From Paragonimus westermani (taxonomy: Eukaryota > Platyhelminthes > Trematoda > Plagiorchiida > Troglotrematidae): 64,000 nucleotides of DNA. Position 1 is the first letter of the stretch, and every line of letters begins with the position of its first letter. Made by a program: the position numbers and the translations under genes. Under the pieces are notes generated by a model. That model saw only the letters and a program-made list of their open reading frames with translations, searched no databases and was not told the origin of the DNA. This document shows positions 1-13,000 of the stretch, in pieces. Location: assembly GCA_008508345.1 (NCBI GenBank), contig QNGE01000145.1, forward strand, positions 330,233 to 394,232. The letters are read 5' to 3'.

Positions 1-689
1 TCCGGACCGGACGTTTCACTCTGTGGCTTTGACTGGCTAATCAGGAAGCAGGTGCTGCCGTGAGGTACAGTTGGTTGAACCATACTTCATTGTCAGTGAA
101 CCTGGTTTACGGAATCCGTTAGCTCCAGATGAGTTGTATTGTGACCATTACAGAACATATCGCATTCTTTCTGGACACCCCTTTTGCTAGCATGAAAGCA
201 GTTTGTGACAGCATGGTCAACTATGGCCAACCTTTAGCGATAAAACTCAACCACACTGATGAAACAGTTTTCAGCATAGGGTGTGACAACCATTACACCT
301 TGTAACTATCTTAAGTAACTGACGTTTGAAGTCACCGCTAAAACTTCAAACGATTGCGTTGCTTAATACGGGTTGCTATCCACTCTAACCTCGTCTTAAT
401 TGCTATAGTCCACGCGTGGTTGTTTCACGGTCATTCTCATGGTAAACCATCGTGCTCACATTTGTTCCACATTGGCGCAACCGGGTGTTTTCCCATAGTT
501 CTACGATACTTGTCTATAGTTACGCAACAGTAGATGCTTCAGTTAAGGTCTCCTAACAATCGATAACTGAAAAACCGGGGTGGCTGATTTTCACGTAAAC
601 CATTTCCGGTGCACTTTCTGACTAACCAGTTACTGAACCCCAAAATTGTAGGACAGGCTGACACATTTGGACACATGTTACGAACTCAC
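1..689 (-). other. PKG intron (partial), downstream of the last visible exon
   Basis: This stretch begins with the splice donor that follows the exon at 690-753 (GTGAGT on the minus strand) and runs off the window edge. I see no further exon or recognisable repeat in it. The remainder of cyclic-nucleotide-binding domain B and the kinase domain should lie beyond the left edge. Confidence 0.6.
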
Positions 690-753
690 TGTTTCCAAAA
701 CGTCACCCAGTTTATGCATCTTGGCTGGTGACAAACTGCGCAACGCAGGTACA
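690..753 (-). CDS. PRKG: cGMP-dependent protein kinase exon: start of cyclic-nucleotide-binding domain B
   Basis: This 64-base exon lies on the minus strand. A pyrimidine-rich acceptor ending TTTTTAG precedes it and a GTGAGT donor follows it. Its first base completes a serine codon begun in the 9.2-kb exon, and it then reads VPALRSLSPAKMHKLGDVLET and ends in phase 0. In animal PKGs the same place carries the helix that links domain A to domain B (family pattern SVPxxxSLxxxxxxKLxDVLE). PKG is a cytosolic serine/threonine kinase released from autoinhibition when cGMP binds the two tandem domains. The exon is very short and would be hard to assign alone; the matching phase and order of its neighbours decide the call. 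The next coding segment is outside the window. No break is seen. Confidence 0.86.
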
Positions 754-2944
754 CTAAAAACGATAAAGAAAAACAAACAAAAATATTGAACAAAAGTAAG
801 AAAAGATGAAAGCATTTTTTTCACATTCGCCTTATAACTGGAAACCGAAGATTCTGATAACAACTATAGAACAGATTCACACATCCAATATATACAAACA
901 TGAACAGTATTAGCTGACGCATTGAAGTCACGTTCTACTATGAACCCAAGTCTGTGGTTTGTGCTAATCTGTGTAGCTGAGTGTATCGCATAGCAGTCTC
1001 ACGTAATACATCCCGAGCACATGATACTTGATAATCACGATCGATAATATGATCGGTCAACCGACTTTTGCTACTATCTTAAACACACGGCTAAGTATCA
1101 CTGTTAGCTTGTTCTACTCATCACACATTAATGACCGTATCATTCCACCTAAACGATATCGGTAGGAATGATAAGGCCGATGGTTTGTTTTCGTAGTATA
1201 CATCGTTGATAATCCCATTTGCGTTTATAAGAAACAGGTCTGGACTCCAAATCTGTTGACGGAAGAGCGTGGTGCAATTTACGCATGGGAATTTTTCGGG
1301 GGTGGGGGGTGGTGTGGGGATACAGCAAGTCTCCTCTCACACCCATCTGAAATGACTAAGGAATGTATGTCGTGAATTTCGTAATAACTAAACTCCTGAT
1401 GATGCTTGGCTAACTATTCCGGTGTTTACAAACTCCCGAACAGCCTCCGGGGACTTGGTTGTACGTGGTACGGGCCGCGTGTTGGAAGATTTTTCAAAGG
1501 TCCATTGGGTCCGTGGTTGCAGATGATGGATGATGGTGGCTGACAAATTTGGTAAGATTAGGTGATGGAGATATTTGACTGTAAATCACTGATAATGAAC
1601 AGCCGGGCGGCAGGATTACCAGGGACAAACGCGAAAATTAGTATTGTTATGACCATCTACTATGATGCTGAACCCAAGGCGGGGAACAGAATGTCTTCCA
1701 ATACTATGCGAAGTGACCGAAGCTGGTAAACACCTTAGATCAGATCACCATCAGAGCGTAGATATCTGTTCTACGATTCTCGTTGCCGACGCAATTCGAG
1801 CCCGACTTCTCAGTTGTTTTAATCATACACTACACAGTTACATTAAAAAATAGAATATGACTTGATGGATAAACGTAAGTGGTCGTCCCGTACCGCTTTT
1901 CTAACTAGTCCCAAAGAACCCAGTGTGAACGCAAACTTGGTAAGACATGAAGTTATTTTTAGAGAGTCGGTGCAGGATAGACATACTGTAAATTTCACTA
2001 AGAAAAGCGGACCTCGCGTTTCGATGACTGTAAATCCAAATCAACTCAGTGGGACAAAACGAGTTCATCAAGTTTCCCAAAAGTTTTTTTAAAACATATG
2101 AAACTACTTTGAAATCAAATTAGGACCTTAAACAGAATGGCTAAGAGGAACCGTTACAATTGTAACGTAGTCTTGATTAAATCAGACAGAGGGAAATATA
2201 TATGACTCTGAACTTTCACAACAATAGCCTTCAGTTCGATCGATGTTTCACCGTTTTATCTACTGGTTAAATGATGTTAGACAGTTGACTACTCAGTGTG
2301 CTATTGCATCGGGCGGTAAAGTTAAGATGTCAATGATCCATGCAACTTCAGGAACGTTCTACACCATTTCAACAATCAGTCGTGAGTGTAAAAGACGTTG
2401 TAGACAGCGTCTAATGCGATTTTCTATTCACGCAACAATGCCCACCGTGTATAGTTGCTGAAACTTCTTTTGACCATCTGATCTTCAAGTCTTTCGCATA
2501 TACGCATTTCTGTTTAAAATGAGTGAGGTTGAACCTTTATCTGGTCTAATTATTGCTATGCATTTTACACGTGAGTTCTGCCAGTGATTGCAGTTAGCGT
2601 TTCATGCTGATATCAAGTGAGTCATGTCAAACCGATAAGCTATATATCAGTTTGGTTATACTACAAACGTTACATCGGTGGTATATCAATACCCATTCGT
2701 TCTAAATGCAAACTAGAATCTTAGCAGAGAACTTGGCTAGTTCTGAGCTCAATCTGAAGGTAGCATCTAAACATGAGGCTACCCATTGTCAGTCGTTTCT
2801 TAACATACGCATAAGGCGACGGAAAGATAGTTTCATTAAAAGAGTTCGATATAAGAAATCCACGTGATCCAGTCGATATCTAGAATTTAGTGGATTCACA
2901 TAGGTCCAAAATGACCGCGCACTAGTGAACGCGTCATTCGGATG

Positions 2945-3660
2945 ATCCAGTTAACTCTGAACCTTATTATGAAGCAGCTACACTTGAGAACCTCCGTACC
3001 AAAATCTTATGGTTATCATAAATGTGTCTTAAAAAGGTATAGTAGATCGAAACTGCCATCCGAACAGGTGCATATACAGTTGTATTTTACGGGTGATTAC
3101 AGTGTGCATCAAACAACACAGGGACTAGCAAATTCGGTGAATCGAACGTTTAACGCAGTCGGACTTTGTGTATTCGTTCGGATACAGAAACTATTTGTAG
3201 CTTCAATCAATGTCACCTTAACTTTTGCCTATCGGTGTCTGTGTTAGAAAAAATTATATAAGCAGAACTGGAAGATGCTTGATGTTCGGAATGCAACAAC
3301 ATCAGCCTAAGTAGATGCAGAAGCCTGTGTTACAAACGAACAGCAATACAGGTGAAATCAGCAAACTACTAGTACCTACAGTCTCTTGACACTTCCTGAT
3401 CACTGACTGCGTTGTCTACTCATTTTATACATTCTTTACAACTCTAGCTGCTTGCGGTTTACTGAGATGGTCACAATCGGTCAACTGAAGTCAGCCTCCT
3501 GTGTTCACACAACAACCGTTCGCGAGTCTGTCGCTGTAATTGAACGACCGGTTTACAATAATTCGATGACTGACCTCCACCCCACCTTCTGTCTTATATG
3601 AAATACAGTACAAATCACTGTAAATTTGACACCGAGTAGTCAATATGAGTCAATTCATGT
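2945..3660 (+). mobile_element. Penelope-like element, decayed C-terminal fragment
   Basis: The fragment follows the same order as the better copy at 47.3-49.1 kb. It starts in the region after the reverse transcriptase (SYGYHKCVLKRYSRSKLPSEQ against SNGYPRRFIDRHSRQKVPPKE), continues through YFTGDYSVHQTTQ and SVNRTFNA, and then loses its frame. At DNA level the GIY-YIG part is still visible near 3250-3300, the C-terminal segment near 3475-3540 (CTGTGTTCACACAACAACCG) and the 3' untranslated part near 3590-3650. It has no reverse transcriptase core and is clearly dead. It is useful for comparison because it has GGA at 3122-3124 where the 48-kb copy has a TGA stop. Confidence 0.8.
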
Positions 3661-4424
3661 TCAGATTAGATTGTGAATGACGGTTCAGTCCACTGTGGGC
3701 ACCAAAGGCAACCGATTGTTGCAGCGACTTCGAATGGTTAGCCACAAAAATACAATATTTCCAACAAAACATTAGTCAGAGGAAACCTAAGATGTAGCAA
3801 AGTCCTGCTTATTGAACTTTTTATTCAGACAATTCGAAAGGCTGTGGAATAGACCCCAGCCTATCTTCCATCAGTCTGTACTGAGAAGTTTACAGAAAGG
3901 CAGCTGGAAGGCATTTATCGTCAACATCATCTGATAAATTGGCAACATTGATCTTATTAGAAGTCAGCGCTAGAAAAAGAGACCAGCTCGAAAGACATTT
4001 TTGTGAAGCGCGAAATGTAGAACGAAATATCGCACGCCCACACAAGAAGTAACTGGGACTTGAAATGGGTAAAATCAACCCGGAAAGCAATATTACTGAA
4101 GAATGTTTAAACTGGACCGAATTCGTTCGCAAACTGACCTCCAGACAGTTGGCAAAGTCGATATATCCACTCATGAGCAGTACTCGTACATGGATCTTAT
4201 AACCCACAATCTGATCCGCGTTTGGTCAAAGACCCGGTCCAAATGTATTAATATCTTACAAGAGGTTACTTGTATCTATCTGTCTTCTTCCGACCTTCGT
4301 ACATAACTCACACAAAGATCACTGAGATGTAAATACTCGTTGTGAATGGCCCAAATCTGCCAATCTCGAAATTGACTTCAAATGTACTTTATCACACTTG
4401 CTCCATTCAAATAGTCAATTCATC

Positions 4425-4470
4425 TAGTCCATAAAGAAAAGAAGCGTTAGACTCGAGTTTCGTTATCACA
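4425..4470 (-). repeat. SINE-B scrap
   Basis: A short stretch around AAGAAGCGTTAGACTCGAGT resembles the reverse complement of the 3' half of the SINE-B repeat (compare 56745-56812). Only about 45 bases match, so the call is weak. Confidence 0.35.
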
Positions 4471-5499
4471 GAAGAATCATCCTGCGTGTAATAGCTGCGG
4501 TCAAATTCAACTGCGTTCATCGGCTGAGTTCACTAGCTGATACGCCAGTCCAACAAGTTTAATACATTCTGTGAAATCCAACTCGTGGTGTGATCGACTG
4601 GAGTTAATGAGATAAGTATTAGTATGGACAATGTGGACAACACAAAAACGAGCGTGTCCGAGCTTTCGTACACAATACTTCGGTCAACAAGGTTACTATA
4701 TCAGAATTTAATTGGTTATCGAATTCCCGTCATCACAAAGATATGCAATGTTAACAAGCTCTAGCAAGACTGCAAACAAAGTCTCTTTTCTAAATGTGTC
4801 AACCGGATTTCCTCTGGGGATATGGAAGCAGCGACCGAATGCGAGTAGCGTACATTTGATAACAAATAAGTTTCCGACTGCTTATTTGCGTTTGTGTGAA
4901 TTCTGCAGGACTATGGAAGGGATTTTAAGTGGATTAGTCCAAGAGGATGTTCTATGTAAGGTAATTCTAGTCTGTGTATGGCCGTTGGCAACAGCGACGT
5001 TAATACGATATATATAAAACAATTTGTTACATGGCGCATGACGTCATGCTGGATCATAATTAGCTTGAATAGTCTTAGGTTGGCTTAAACTGGACGGGAG
5101 TATTTGATGTAACCAAAACTAACATTAACAACCCTACTTCTGATAATCGACACCGAACTATCACTGTTCGCTATTCGTTACCAATGTACGAAAAAGTCGA
5201 AATCAGGTTAAGTCTGTTTGTAAATTGTGCGGACGGTTAATGAAGCACAAATTACTTAACACCATGTGGGAAGAATTTGTGGAGTCTTCCACGTTAAGGT
5301 AGATTCCATTATGTTCGCTTGCATAATCCGCCCAAAATTGCATGTAGGCTGGTGAGTCTTGTTTCTAAAAATGTCAAAACTCAGTGAAATTCTTCGGGAA
5401 TCAACCATAGGAAGTGCATGGCTCAAAAAGATTGGGGGGGGGAGTATTTCATTCCTTAGTTAATTACACACCTAATAGGACACCTAATTTTAATAAGAT

Positions 5500-5632
5500 G
5501 TGGTGTGGCAGATTCTGTAATTCAGACGAGATTAACCTGCTGAAACTCTGGACTTTGGCTAGATTTAAACCATCGACAGAAACGGCAAAACCAGACGTGG
5601 CAATTACTCCACCAACTGAGCAACGATACCAG
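5500..5632 (-). repeat. SINE-A relic (tRNA-derived), minus orientation
   Basis: The tail motif (GTGTGGCAGATT on the plus strand), the CTCTGGACTTTGGCTAGATTTAAACC box-B region and a box-A remnant near CCACCAACTGAGCAACG occur in the same order and spacing as in the SINE-A copy at 9778-9919. Both promoter boxes are mutated, so this is an old copy. Confidence 0.6.
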
Positions 5633-7520
5633 ACGGGAAGCTCATAACTCACATTTGGACTCACTCAATTAACCCATCGTGCCGTACAAAATCCACCAAA
5701 TGACCAAAAATAATAACCGTCTAATTATGTTTTCCCGAACTTAATTTTAGCCGAAAATTGCGCCAGGTTACCTATCAGCAAGACTAGAGCACAAAAGCGA
5801 AGAATGCTCCCCTTCCTCATGAACATCGAATTTCGAGGTGCTGCTAGCTGCACTGAAATTAATCATTTTGGGCTTAAATCAATATTACTAACTTCAAACC
5901 TGGATGTATAGATCAACTGTCGATAGTCTGGTTTCATCTGTGGTTTATATTGACCGAACGTGTGATTAAGTTGATATTTACACACAACATGGGAACACGT
6001 TGACAGCTGGTCGATGAAACCAAGTTTAAGATGTCGGCGCGACCAAAATGTTGTCTAGGTGTAAGGTGACCGTTGACTGCGGCACACATTCAGTCGGCAC
6101 ACTGTTAAGTAAAAATTGTCGGAGTTGTACGTTACGAATAGACAATGCCAATAACAGCAACTTAACAGTAACTTAATGTAACTGACTTGTTCCGGTTGAT
6201 AAAAGGCATTTTCAAACAAGCAAACAAAATGGCCACTATTGCCTGGAGAATGTCAAATCTGATTCGGTCTCATTTTGTTTGTGCTGATAGTTCCTAACGT
6301 TGTATCAACCATGATATAACGTTTATGATCTATGTGGCCAACCGGTTGCTCGTCTGTTCTTATTTGCACGGACATAGTAAGTTCCGTCACTAGTTCATAC
6401 GTCAGTAGTTCCCGAAAGTTACAGAATGGTCAAGCAGGCAATTAAATTGCCTTACATCATGACACTCTTCACACTCATCTACAGATATTTTCAAATAACG
6501 TTTATTTCCATTTGAAATTTCTCTGTTGCGCCGGCACACTTCCCTAATTCACTGTCTACAAACCGTGAGTTACTGAGCCTCAGAATTTGTTTCGTTCAAA
6601 ACAACCGCATTAATCGATATGGTAACCACCACAGTAGAAATCTTGGACAGAATAGCGAAGGTGACCTTCTCGGCTGAAAACCAGTTTCAACCTTCTCAGT
6701 ATTAGTCCGGGGTCACGAGTAGCGCCAGTGAACCACTGCTTATCAGGTCGTGAAAAAGTATAATCGATGTTCCATTAGGAATGAAGTTTGGCGCCTTCAA
6801 CAAACACAACACAACACACAAGTAAGGTCAACTATTTGCCTGAATGCCCGTTTCACAAACCAACGCGTCGGTAGAATCTCCACTCATCGGTGAGATTCTT
6901 CTCCTGGCAGTCAAATGATTAGGGGGAAATGGACAGAACACAGGAAGGTATAGAACAACCGTCGAATAACAAAAGAACCTGTCTCAGTTTGTAATCAGCG
7001 TTTAGCAGACCTTATATGGAGCGATCTATTCGGCTTTGAACTAAACCATGTCAGCTGCACGATATTTTCCTAGGCCCCAAAATCAATCATTCGTGGGACA
7101 AAAGAATATTGGATGGATATGTGTATCTGCATTTATTGTTCGATCTAGAGGTAATGTTTTCCGGATGTTCGACCTAAAATGCTAGCCAATTAATCGATCG
7201 GAATTTCCTTCTGAACATCCACGGTCAATTGACGTCGTTTGAAGTAATTGCATACACACCGAACGAGCAAGAAGTATACCGAATTTGCTTCTGGGGAATA
7301 AAGTTGTCAGGCGCGTACGCTCATCTCACTATATCTCGACTGTTTGTAACGGATCTGGAAATGCGGACGCTATTTAGCCGGTATACTTGAGGCTGAGACT
7401 TACAGTCCTTAACTGGTCTGCCCAAACTATATAGGTGGTGATGGGGTTACTTCATGAGTTAGCTACCAGCTTTATAAGATTATTTCACAATAGCATACAA
7501 AGCATTGATGAGTTGACGAA

Positions 7521-7541
7521 GTATATATATATATATATATT
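7521..7541. repeat. (TA)n microsatellite
   Basis: About ten uninterrupted TA units, followed by an AT-rich TTAATATTTT run. It lies within a PKG intron and has no visible function. Confidence 0.9.
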
Positions 7542-9176
7542 AATATTTTAAAGACAGTGGACATTTTACCACCTTTATAGAAAAACTAGATCACGAAGAT
7601 AATTTGGATGGAAGATTGATAAAGTCTTCACTATGAAGCTTATATGCATGTGCGCTGTGATCCCATTAGCAAAACCGTCGGTCTCTGACATCGAAGCTGT
7701 TCAAAACAGTTGGCGTGATTGTTTCAAGTTATAAACCTTTTTCCGTTGTTCCATTTTGGACCACCCCGGATCAGTAAATATGCTCTCAGTGGTATTGAAA
7801 CTGACCACCGTCCTTCTTACCACTTAAGTATATCGAACATTAAACCACAATTACTGACAACATTGCTTGATCTGTAAACGACAATGGTTGTTTTTATGGT
7901 TTGTCGTTAACCTATTACCCATACAATATACTTATTACCCAAAGGATAGACTTGAACAATACTTCAAGCCTGTTAGGACCATATTTAGCAGTAGCAAACT
8001 ACGTGTTTACGCTTTGCGGCAATTGTTCTGATACCCCCGTCTGTAATCCGACGGTAACTGGTTCAAATGAAGGTGATTACTTAAACGTGAATGGTGCAGA
8101 ATTTCATCGTACAGCGGACTATGCGTCATTCAAAGCAGCCGTGTGCTCGCAGGACTGTCAGTAAAATTTACCAGTGACGAATTTCATAATGTACGTTAAT
8201 CATAAAACTGTCAACTCAGACGTCCAACTTCGAAGATATGAAAACAAATTCAAGGATGTGGTACCATAATGATTACCTTCAAATTTCAGCAAACGCCAAT
8301 CATGAGATGGCCGACAGCATTTCAGAGGGGATGCATACCAGATGAACCCTAACTATCACCGAACCTACTCCTACAACGCCGTCTGATGGCTGAACATAAC
8401 GCACGTATATCACCAACAATTCATGGTTCAAAAATCTGCTAAACATACCAGTATTTTGACACTTGCTGGCGTTAGCTGCACATAGTTACCATCTTTAAGG
8501 ATCTGCAAGATTGGGTTTCTGGCTTTCAACCTCACACTTTACTTAGTACCAATAACTAGCCCAAATAAAACTTTGTACATATGTGGCATCTGTCAGTTAA
8601 GTGACTCGCCAAAAACTGTGGGAGTCGGACAACGATTAGTTGGAAAAATATTTAAGTTCGAGAATATTATTCAAACCGTTAGAAAAGACGGCTGTTGATT
8701 GTCCATACGTTTCTACACTTGCTTGTCTATGTCAGCCGAACTGATGCCATAGAGTAGGCCGCCTCGTCAACATAAAGTAATAAGGGTTCAGGAGGCTTAG
8801 AGGGCATCATCCAGCCAACCAAACAGTAAACACTGCTGGCCACCATACCGACATAAGTCACCAGATTATGGTCAATCAACCTTTTCACGTATTCTACTGC
8901 GTAACCTATGAATTTATGAAGATGGTATCATTTATATAGTGTAATCAGATCTGTTTGCTGATTGGTTGGATATAAAGTAGAGAGGAAATCTTATACGGAA
9001 GGTATCTGTGTTCAAACCCATTGCTGGGCAGGTTAATTTCCATTGAATAGGTTGCCACGATTTTCGCACTTAGTCGAAAAAGGACTATTTATTCAGAATA
9101 TGTAAATCTGAACAAACATGACATTGCTGCCAAATGATATTGAATGCGAACAACTCCACATAGCAAATAAACTAAC

Positions 9177-9282
9177 CTCTGCAGGAACTTGATGTTCTCT
9201 TCATGCTGATGTATACAAGAGGACATCATAATCTGCTGGAATACCCATCGATCCAACGTCCATGCGGAGGCCTTAGTCACAG
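9177..9282 (-). CDS. PRKG: cGMP-dependent protein kinase exon: end of cyclic-nucleotide-binding domain A and linker helix
   Basis: This 106-base exon is bounded by a TACATACAG acceptor and a GTTAGT donor on the minus strand. Two leading bases complete an alanine codon begun in the 24.7-kb exon. It then reads VTKASAWTLDRWVFQQIMMS and continues through a helix ending KFLQ, leaving two bases (AG) for the next exon. In known PKGs the same place has a (L/V)WxxDRxxFQxIMM pattern, which is the C-terminal helix region of domain A. The spacing from the RTASV of the previous exon to the W-x-x-D-R motif is the same as in vertebrate PKG1. The fit of phase 1 in and phase 2 out with both neighbours makes this a confident call. 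No stop or frameshift is seen. Confidence 0.91.
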
Positions 9283-9411
9283 CTGTATGTAGGATGGAAC
9301 AGATTAAAGAAGGCTGGAATGTGGACTCCCGCCACTCGCATACACTTATGACAATAAAAGATGGGAATCTTGCATGCTTACCAGAAAAATAACTACTACT
9401 GGTAAGTAAAC

Positions 9412-9520
9412 TCAGTCATTGCTAGGATATGCATTGCTAATGAGCTCAAAAAATGTGAAACTCGGGTATAGTTTTTTTCTTCCAAACGAGCCGATTGAAA
9501 TGTCTACGGGAATAAGTAAG
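9412..9520 (+). repeat. SINE-B, 3' fragment
   Basis: Bases from GGATATGCATTGCTAATGAG through GTGAAACTCGGG to GAAATGTCTACGGGAATA follow the 3' half of the SINE-B copy at 39250-39350 (GGATATGCATTACTGACGAG and onward). The tRNA-like part is missing, so the copy is truncated. Confidence 0.55.
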
Positions 9521-9777
9521 ATACAATCAACAGGAAGTGAGGTTCAATTTACACAGAATACTAATTCACGCTCAGATGTGATTTTAGGAGACAAATTCAG
9601 CAAAGATCTACACCGTTATCCCATGAGAACGTGGACGAAAATTAGAATCTCGGTCACAACTGACAACCTCTTACAACAGCCGAACTTAAGTCATACGCTT
9701 CATTTTGAGAATAGCTAATCAAAAAGCGTATCTGAAAAAGCAAAAGGTAGAATCGACTAATAATCCGTGAGTATTGT

Positions 9778-9919
9778 ATTACTGATAAGTAGTGTGGCAG
9801 ATTTATGATTTTAGATGAGACCCAACTGTGAAAAGTCAGGGCTTCGGCTGGATTCGAACCAGCCACAGACACAGCATGCCTGAACGCGGCAAACGCTCTA
9901 CCAACTGGTTACGAAGCCA
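9778..9919 (-). repeat. SINE-A, left arm of a head-to-head pair
   Basis: Read on the minus strand, this copy has a tRNA-like head with a box-A-like AGTTGGTAGAGCGTTTGCC and a box-B-like GGTTCGAATCC. It continues CAGCCGAAGCCCTGACTTTT, then CACAGTTGGGTCTCATCTAAAATC, and ends in CTGCCACACTACTTATCAGT. This layout is that of a tRNA-derived SINE. It is too divergent at the acceptor-stem positions to be a working tRNA. It abuts an opposite copy at about 9920. Confidence 0.82.
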
Positions 9920-9921
9920 CA

Positions 9922-10034
9922 CCGGGAGCTCAGCTGGTAGAGCGCTTGCCGCGTTGAGGCATGCTGTGTCTGTCGCTGGTTCGAATCCAGCCGAAGCCCT
10001 GACTTTTCACAGTTGGGTCTCATCTAAAATCTGT
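9922..10034 (+). repeat. SINE-A, right arm of a head-to-head pair
   Basis: GGGAGCTCAGCTGGTAGAGC (box A) and GCTGGTTCGAATCC (box B) are followed by the same body as the left arm down to GGTCTCATCTAAAATCTGTG. The two arms are near-identical over about 110 bases with only a few bases between them, so the single strand could form a long hairpin. The arm ends before the ACTACTTATCAG tail seen in the left copy. Confidence 0.85.
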
Positions 10035-10039
10035 GAGTA

Positions 10040-13000
10040 GTCTCTCATTGTGGCGTATGTTTCGATTTCGGCAAACACACGCATGCACTCATAGAAACAC
10101 TTCAGGGTAAACGGTTTTAGGATTTCAGTGGTATATGTGAAAGTGAGAAACAGAACACCATTCAGCAGATGTATTGTTCGGATAATTAGTCGTGGCACAC
10201 AGTGCGACCTGCATAAACAGAAGGCGAACCGATTCGTTTCTTTTAAACAATAAGAAAGTAGATTTCAGCATTGTGAACAGCGCGCGTTTTTACAAAACAG
10301 AAAGCTTTAATATTTAAAGAAAGCAGACAGAAGTTTGTAAGTGATTGAAGCTTATTTGCTTCAGCTAGCTCTAAGTCAAAGACAAACTGCCATCAACTTT
10401 CTGTTTACTGAAACGTTGATAATAAACACCTTGGCAAATAACACACCGTATGTTCTAAAAATTTTACAGATACTCTTGACAAAACATTGATGGCTCAGCA
10501 ATAACTGCATAGCCTACCGAGTCTACAGTCACCAGTTAGATCCCCAGTCTGATTTCAACAATCTGAGAGCTCAGAGAGGCAAGATGTGATTATATGCCAG
10601 TTGACCAATCTTAACGCGATCACAGATGTATTCTATAGTCGCCTTTGGCGGAATACTTCAGTTAGAATAAGTGTCGTCATCTTGCAACTCAACATACATG
10701 AGGTGAACGTTAGCATCCGTGCAGTGAGAGGTTAGCCTGTTTGACTGACTATAACATAATGCGGAATACAGATTCAAAGTGAATGCGAGCGTTACGCTTT
10801 GCTCAGTACGATTAATTAGTTAATTTACATACAGGTTTAAAATACATAAAATGAGTTTCCGATTCTTATAATAAGAAATTTAAGACATCGTTATGCTAAC
10901 TGCTATTCACTTCTAAACGTCACCTCCTCATGTTGTCCCATGTTCCGCTTTGATAAACACCGTATTAACCGAAATGGATAACTATCAAACGATATGCAGC
11001 AACACAGCACAAGGTGCGTTTGCATTCTGCACATGGAGAGTCTTCTACATGAAGAATGTTGGGTTCGTTTACGAAAATCGGATAAACATGCTGTACTATG
11101 TTATTTATCATAGACTGATGGAAACCATCATATGTTTTAGAAAGTTCGTTTGTGCGATTTCCTGCAACTGTTTCTTTTAAGAGGTTATACTGAACAAGCA
11201 AAGCATACAGTGCGTGTGATGCTCTCCACATTCAACAATAACATGAAGGTTATGAGACTATAAAAAGAGCCATTTGAGTAAAGATATGTTTGTGACATTT
11301 GAGTTAAGAACAGATGAACACTGATCGTCAGTTCTGCAGTGCAACACAAATATAAATCATTAGGTCAAGTGAAACATGATGTCAAGTTGTTTATGGACAA
11401 AAAAGCTGGCGGATGAGTTCGACTGGCTACTAAAATTGTAGCGGTTGCATCTTCCCATTAGGGACAGAACACAGGATGAACGAACAAATTTATGGTATAT
11501 ACTTGGCGAACAAATTGAATAGATCTCAGCTCCGTACTACAACCGATATAGACAGCACTCCCAAACTGAATCACAAACATGTTAGGATGTGTTGGCTGAT
11601 CTGAGTGCCCACCGGTTAACTGATCACTGAGAGTTCCCTAAAAGTAACCCAATGTTACGGAATATTTACGTTTCATATTCATCTGATGAGGTGTTACAAG
11701 TGGATGTTTCAATTGCAATGGCCTTAGATCCTGACCTCAATATACCCCCTCAGGGTTTCGCCTCTGTTCCGTTGTGGAAACCAAATTAAGGGCAGTGTAC
11801 TGCCCGTTTCATCTCATTCGCCTAACTGGTAAAACAGCCATACCAATCCAAATCAAATTAGAAAATATTTGGCCAGCAGCAATTTATCGCCATATGTTAC
11901 AAAAGCTAGGTGCAATAAACACTAACGTTCAACGCTCATAATTAGCGAAAATGAGTGTGCCTATGATCTGTTTGCATACCTACGCATGTCGAACTCTTAT
12001 CGAACATGGTGGCATCCAGTGAGAAAGCCTGTTCTTAGTTCACACTCATACAATTAAAGGAAGACATTGGACCTGGTGTTGTTCTCGCTCTACACATCTG
12101 GTATAGCCAACGTGAAGAACTCCAAGAGATCACCGATACTGTGAGACAGGAGAGGAATACACTAAAACCAGGCTAAGGCCAACTGTGTTTTGTCTCATAC
12201 GTATAGGAATAGCAGAATGTGTTGTGCAGCATAGTTCTCATAGTGAAAATTTATTATTCTCAACATGCAGGGGAGTAAAAACTATGTGCTGTATGATATT
12301 GTTCAGGAAGACAAAAGGTCAGTCAAGATCGGCATGGAGTGTGAGAAAACAACGTGCGATTTATGAATAAAGTTAGAAGACATGGCACAGTGCATCGTTA
12401 AGAAAGGAATTGAAGCGAAGCTCGTGAGACAAACCCGCAGACAGTTTTGCATATTGGTGTCCAAAGCAACAGAAAACGAGAACTGACTAGCAATATTATG
12501 TGTACATGTAACAGTAGCTTGAGGCGTCTACGACGTTGGATGGTACATAGTGACTTCAAGCAGGTGCCTCGTGACTGAAGAATCCGGTTTGTCTTATTGT
12601 CTAAGGTAAATCGCATATGAGACCCTCAATGTGTGCACTATCTTATGGAGAAACCACTGATCTGTTCTCCAGGTGTAAAGGTTAACACAGTTATTGGTCG
12701 GTTGTTGAATATAACGTGAAGTGAACATTTTTGGTATCCGGGTTATAATTACAGAGAGTGTCAGAGAACTGAACGGTTTCTTGGAAGAAACTAAGTTAGT
12801 TTTTTGTTTGAAGAAAATACAAGAATACTGGTATTAATTCCATGAGCATTTATTGTGATTTGGTATATTTTCCTTCGCAACCATATACTGTTTTATGTTG
12901 AAGCATCTTACTTTATGTATAAACAACGCATGTAGACAGTTAACTTTTCGGCTTACTACTATGTGGTACATCGGATCATTTGTAACTTGCACTGTCCGAG

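Larger units (their letters stand above)
754..9176 (-). other. PKG intron, about 8.4 kb
   Basis: The intron joins the 9.2-kb exon (donor GTTAGT) to the 0.7-kb exon (acceptor TTTTTAG), phase 2. It contains a decayed Penelope fragment (about 2945-3660), a short SINE-B scrap near 4.43 kb, a SINE-A relic near 5.5 kb and a TA microsatellite at 7.52 kb. The stretches 754-2940, 3665-4420, 4475-5495, 5640-7515 and 7545-9176 show nothing I can identify. An 87-codon frame at 7901-8164 rich in Cys and Asn is noted but not supported as a gene. Confidence 0.8.

Noticed and set aside
9920..10000. Functional tRNA gene
   Set aside because: Boxes A and B look good, but the head does not pair as an acceptor stem, the body continues into a repeated SINE tail, and several diverged copies exist in the window.
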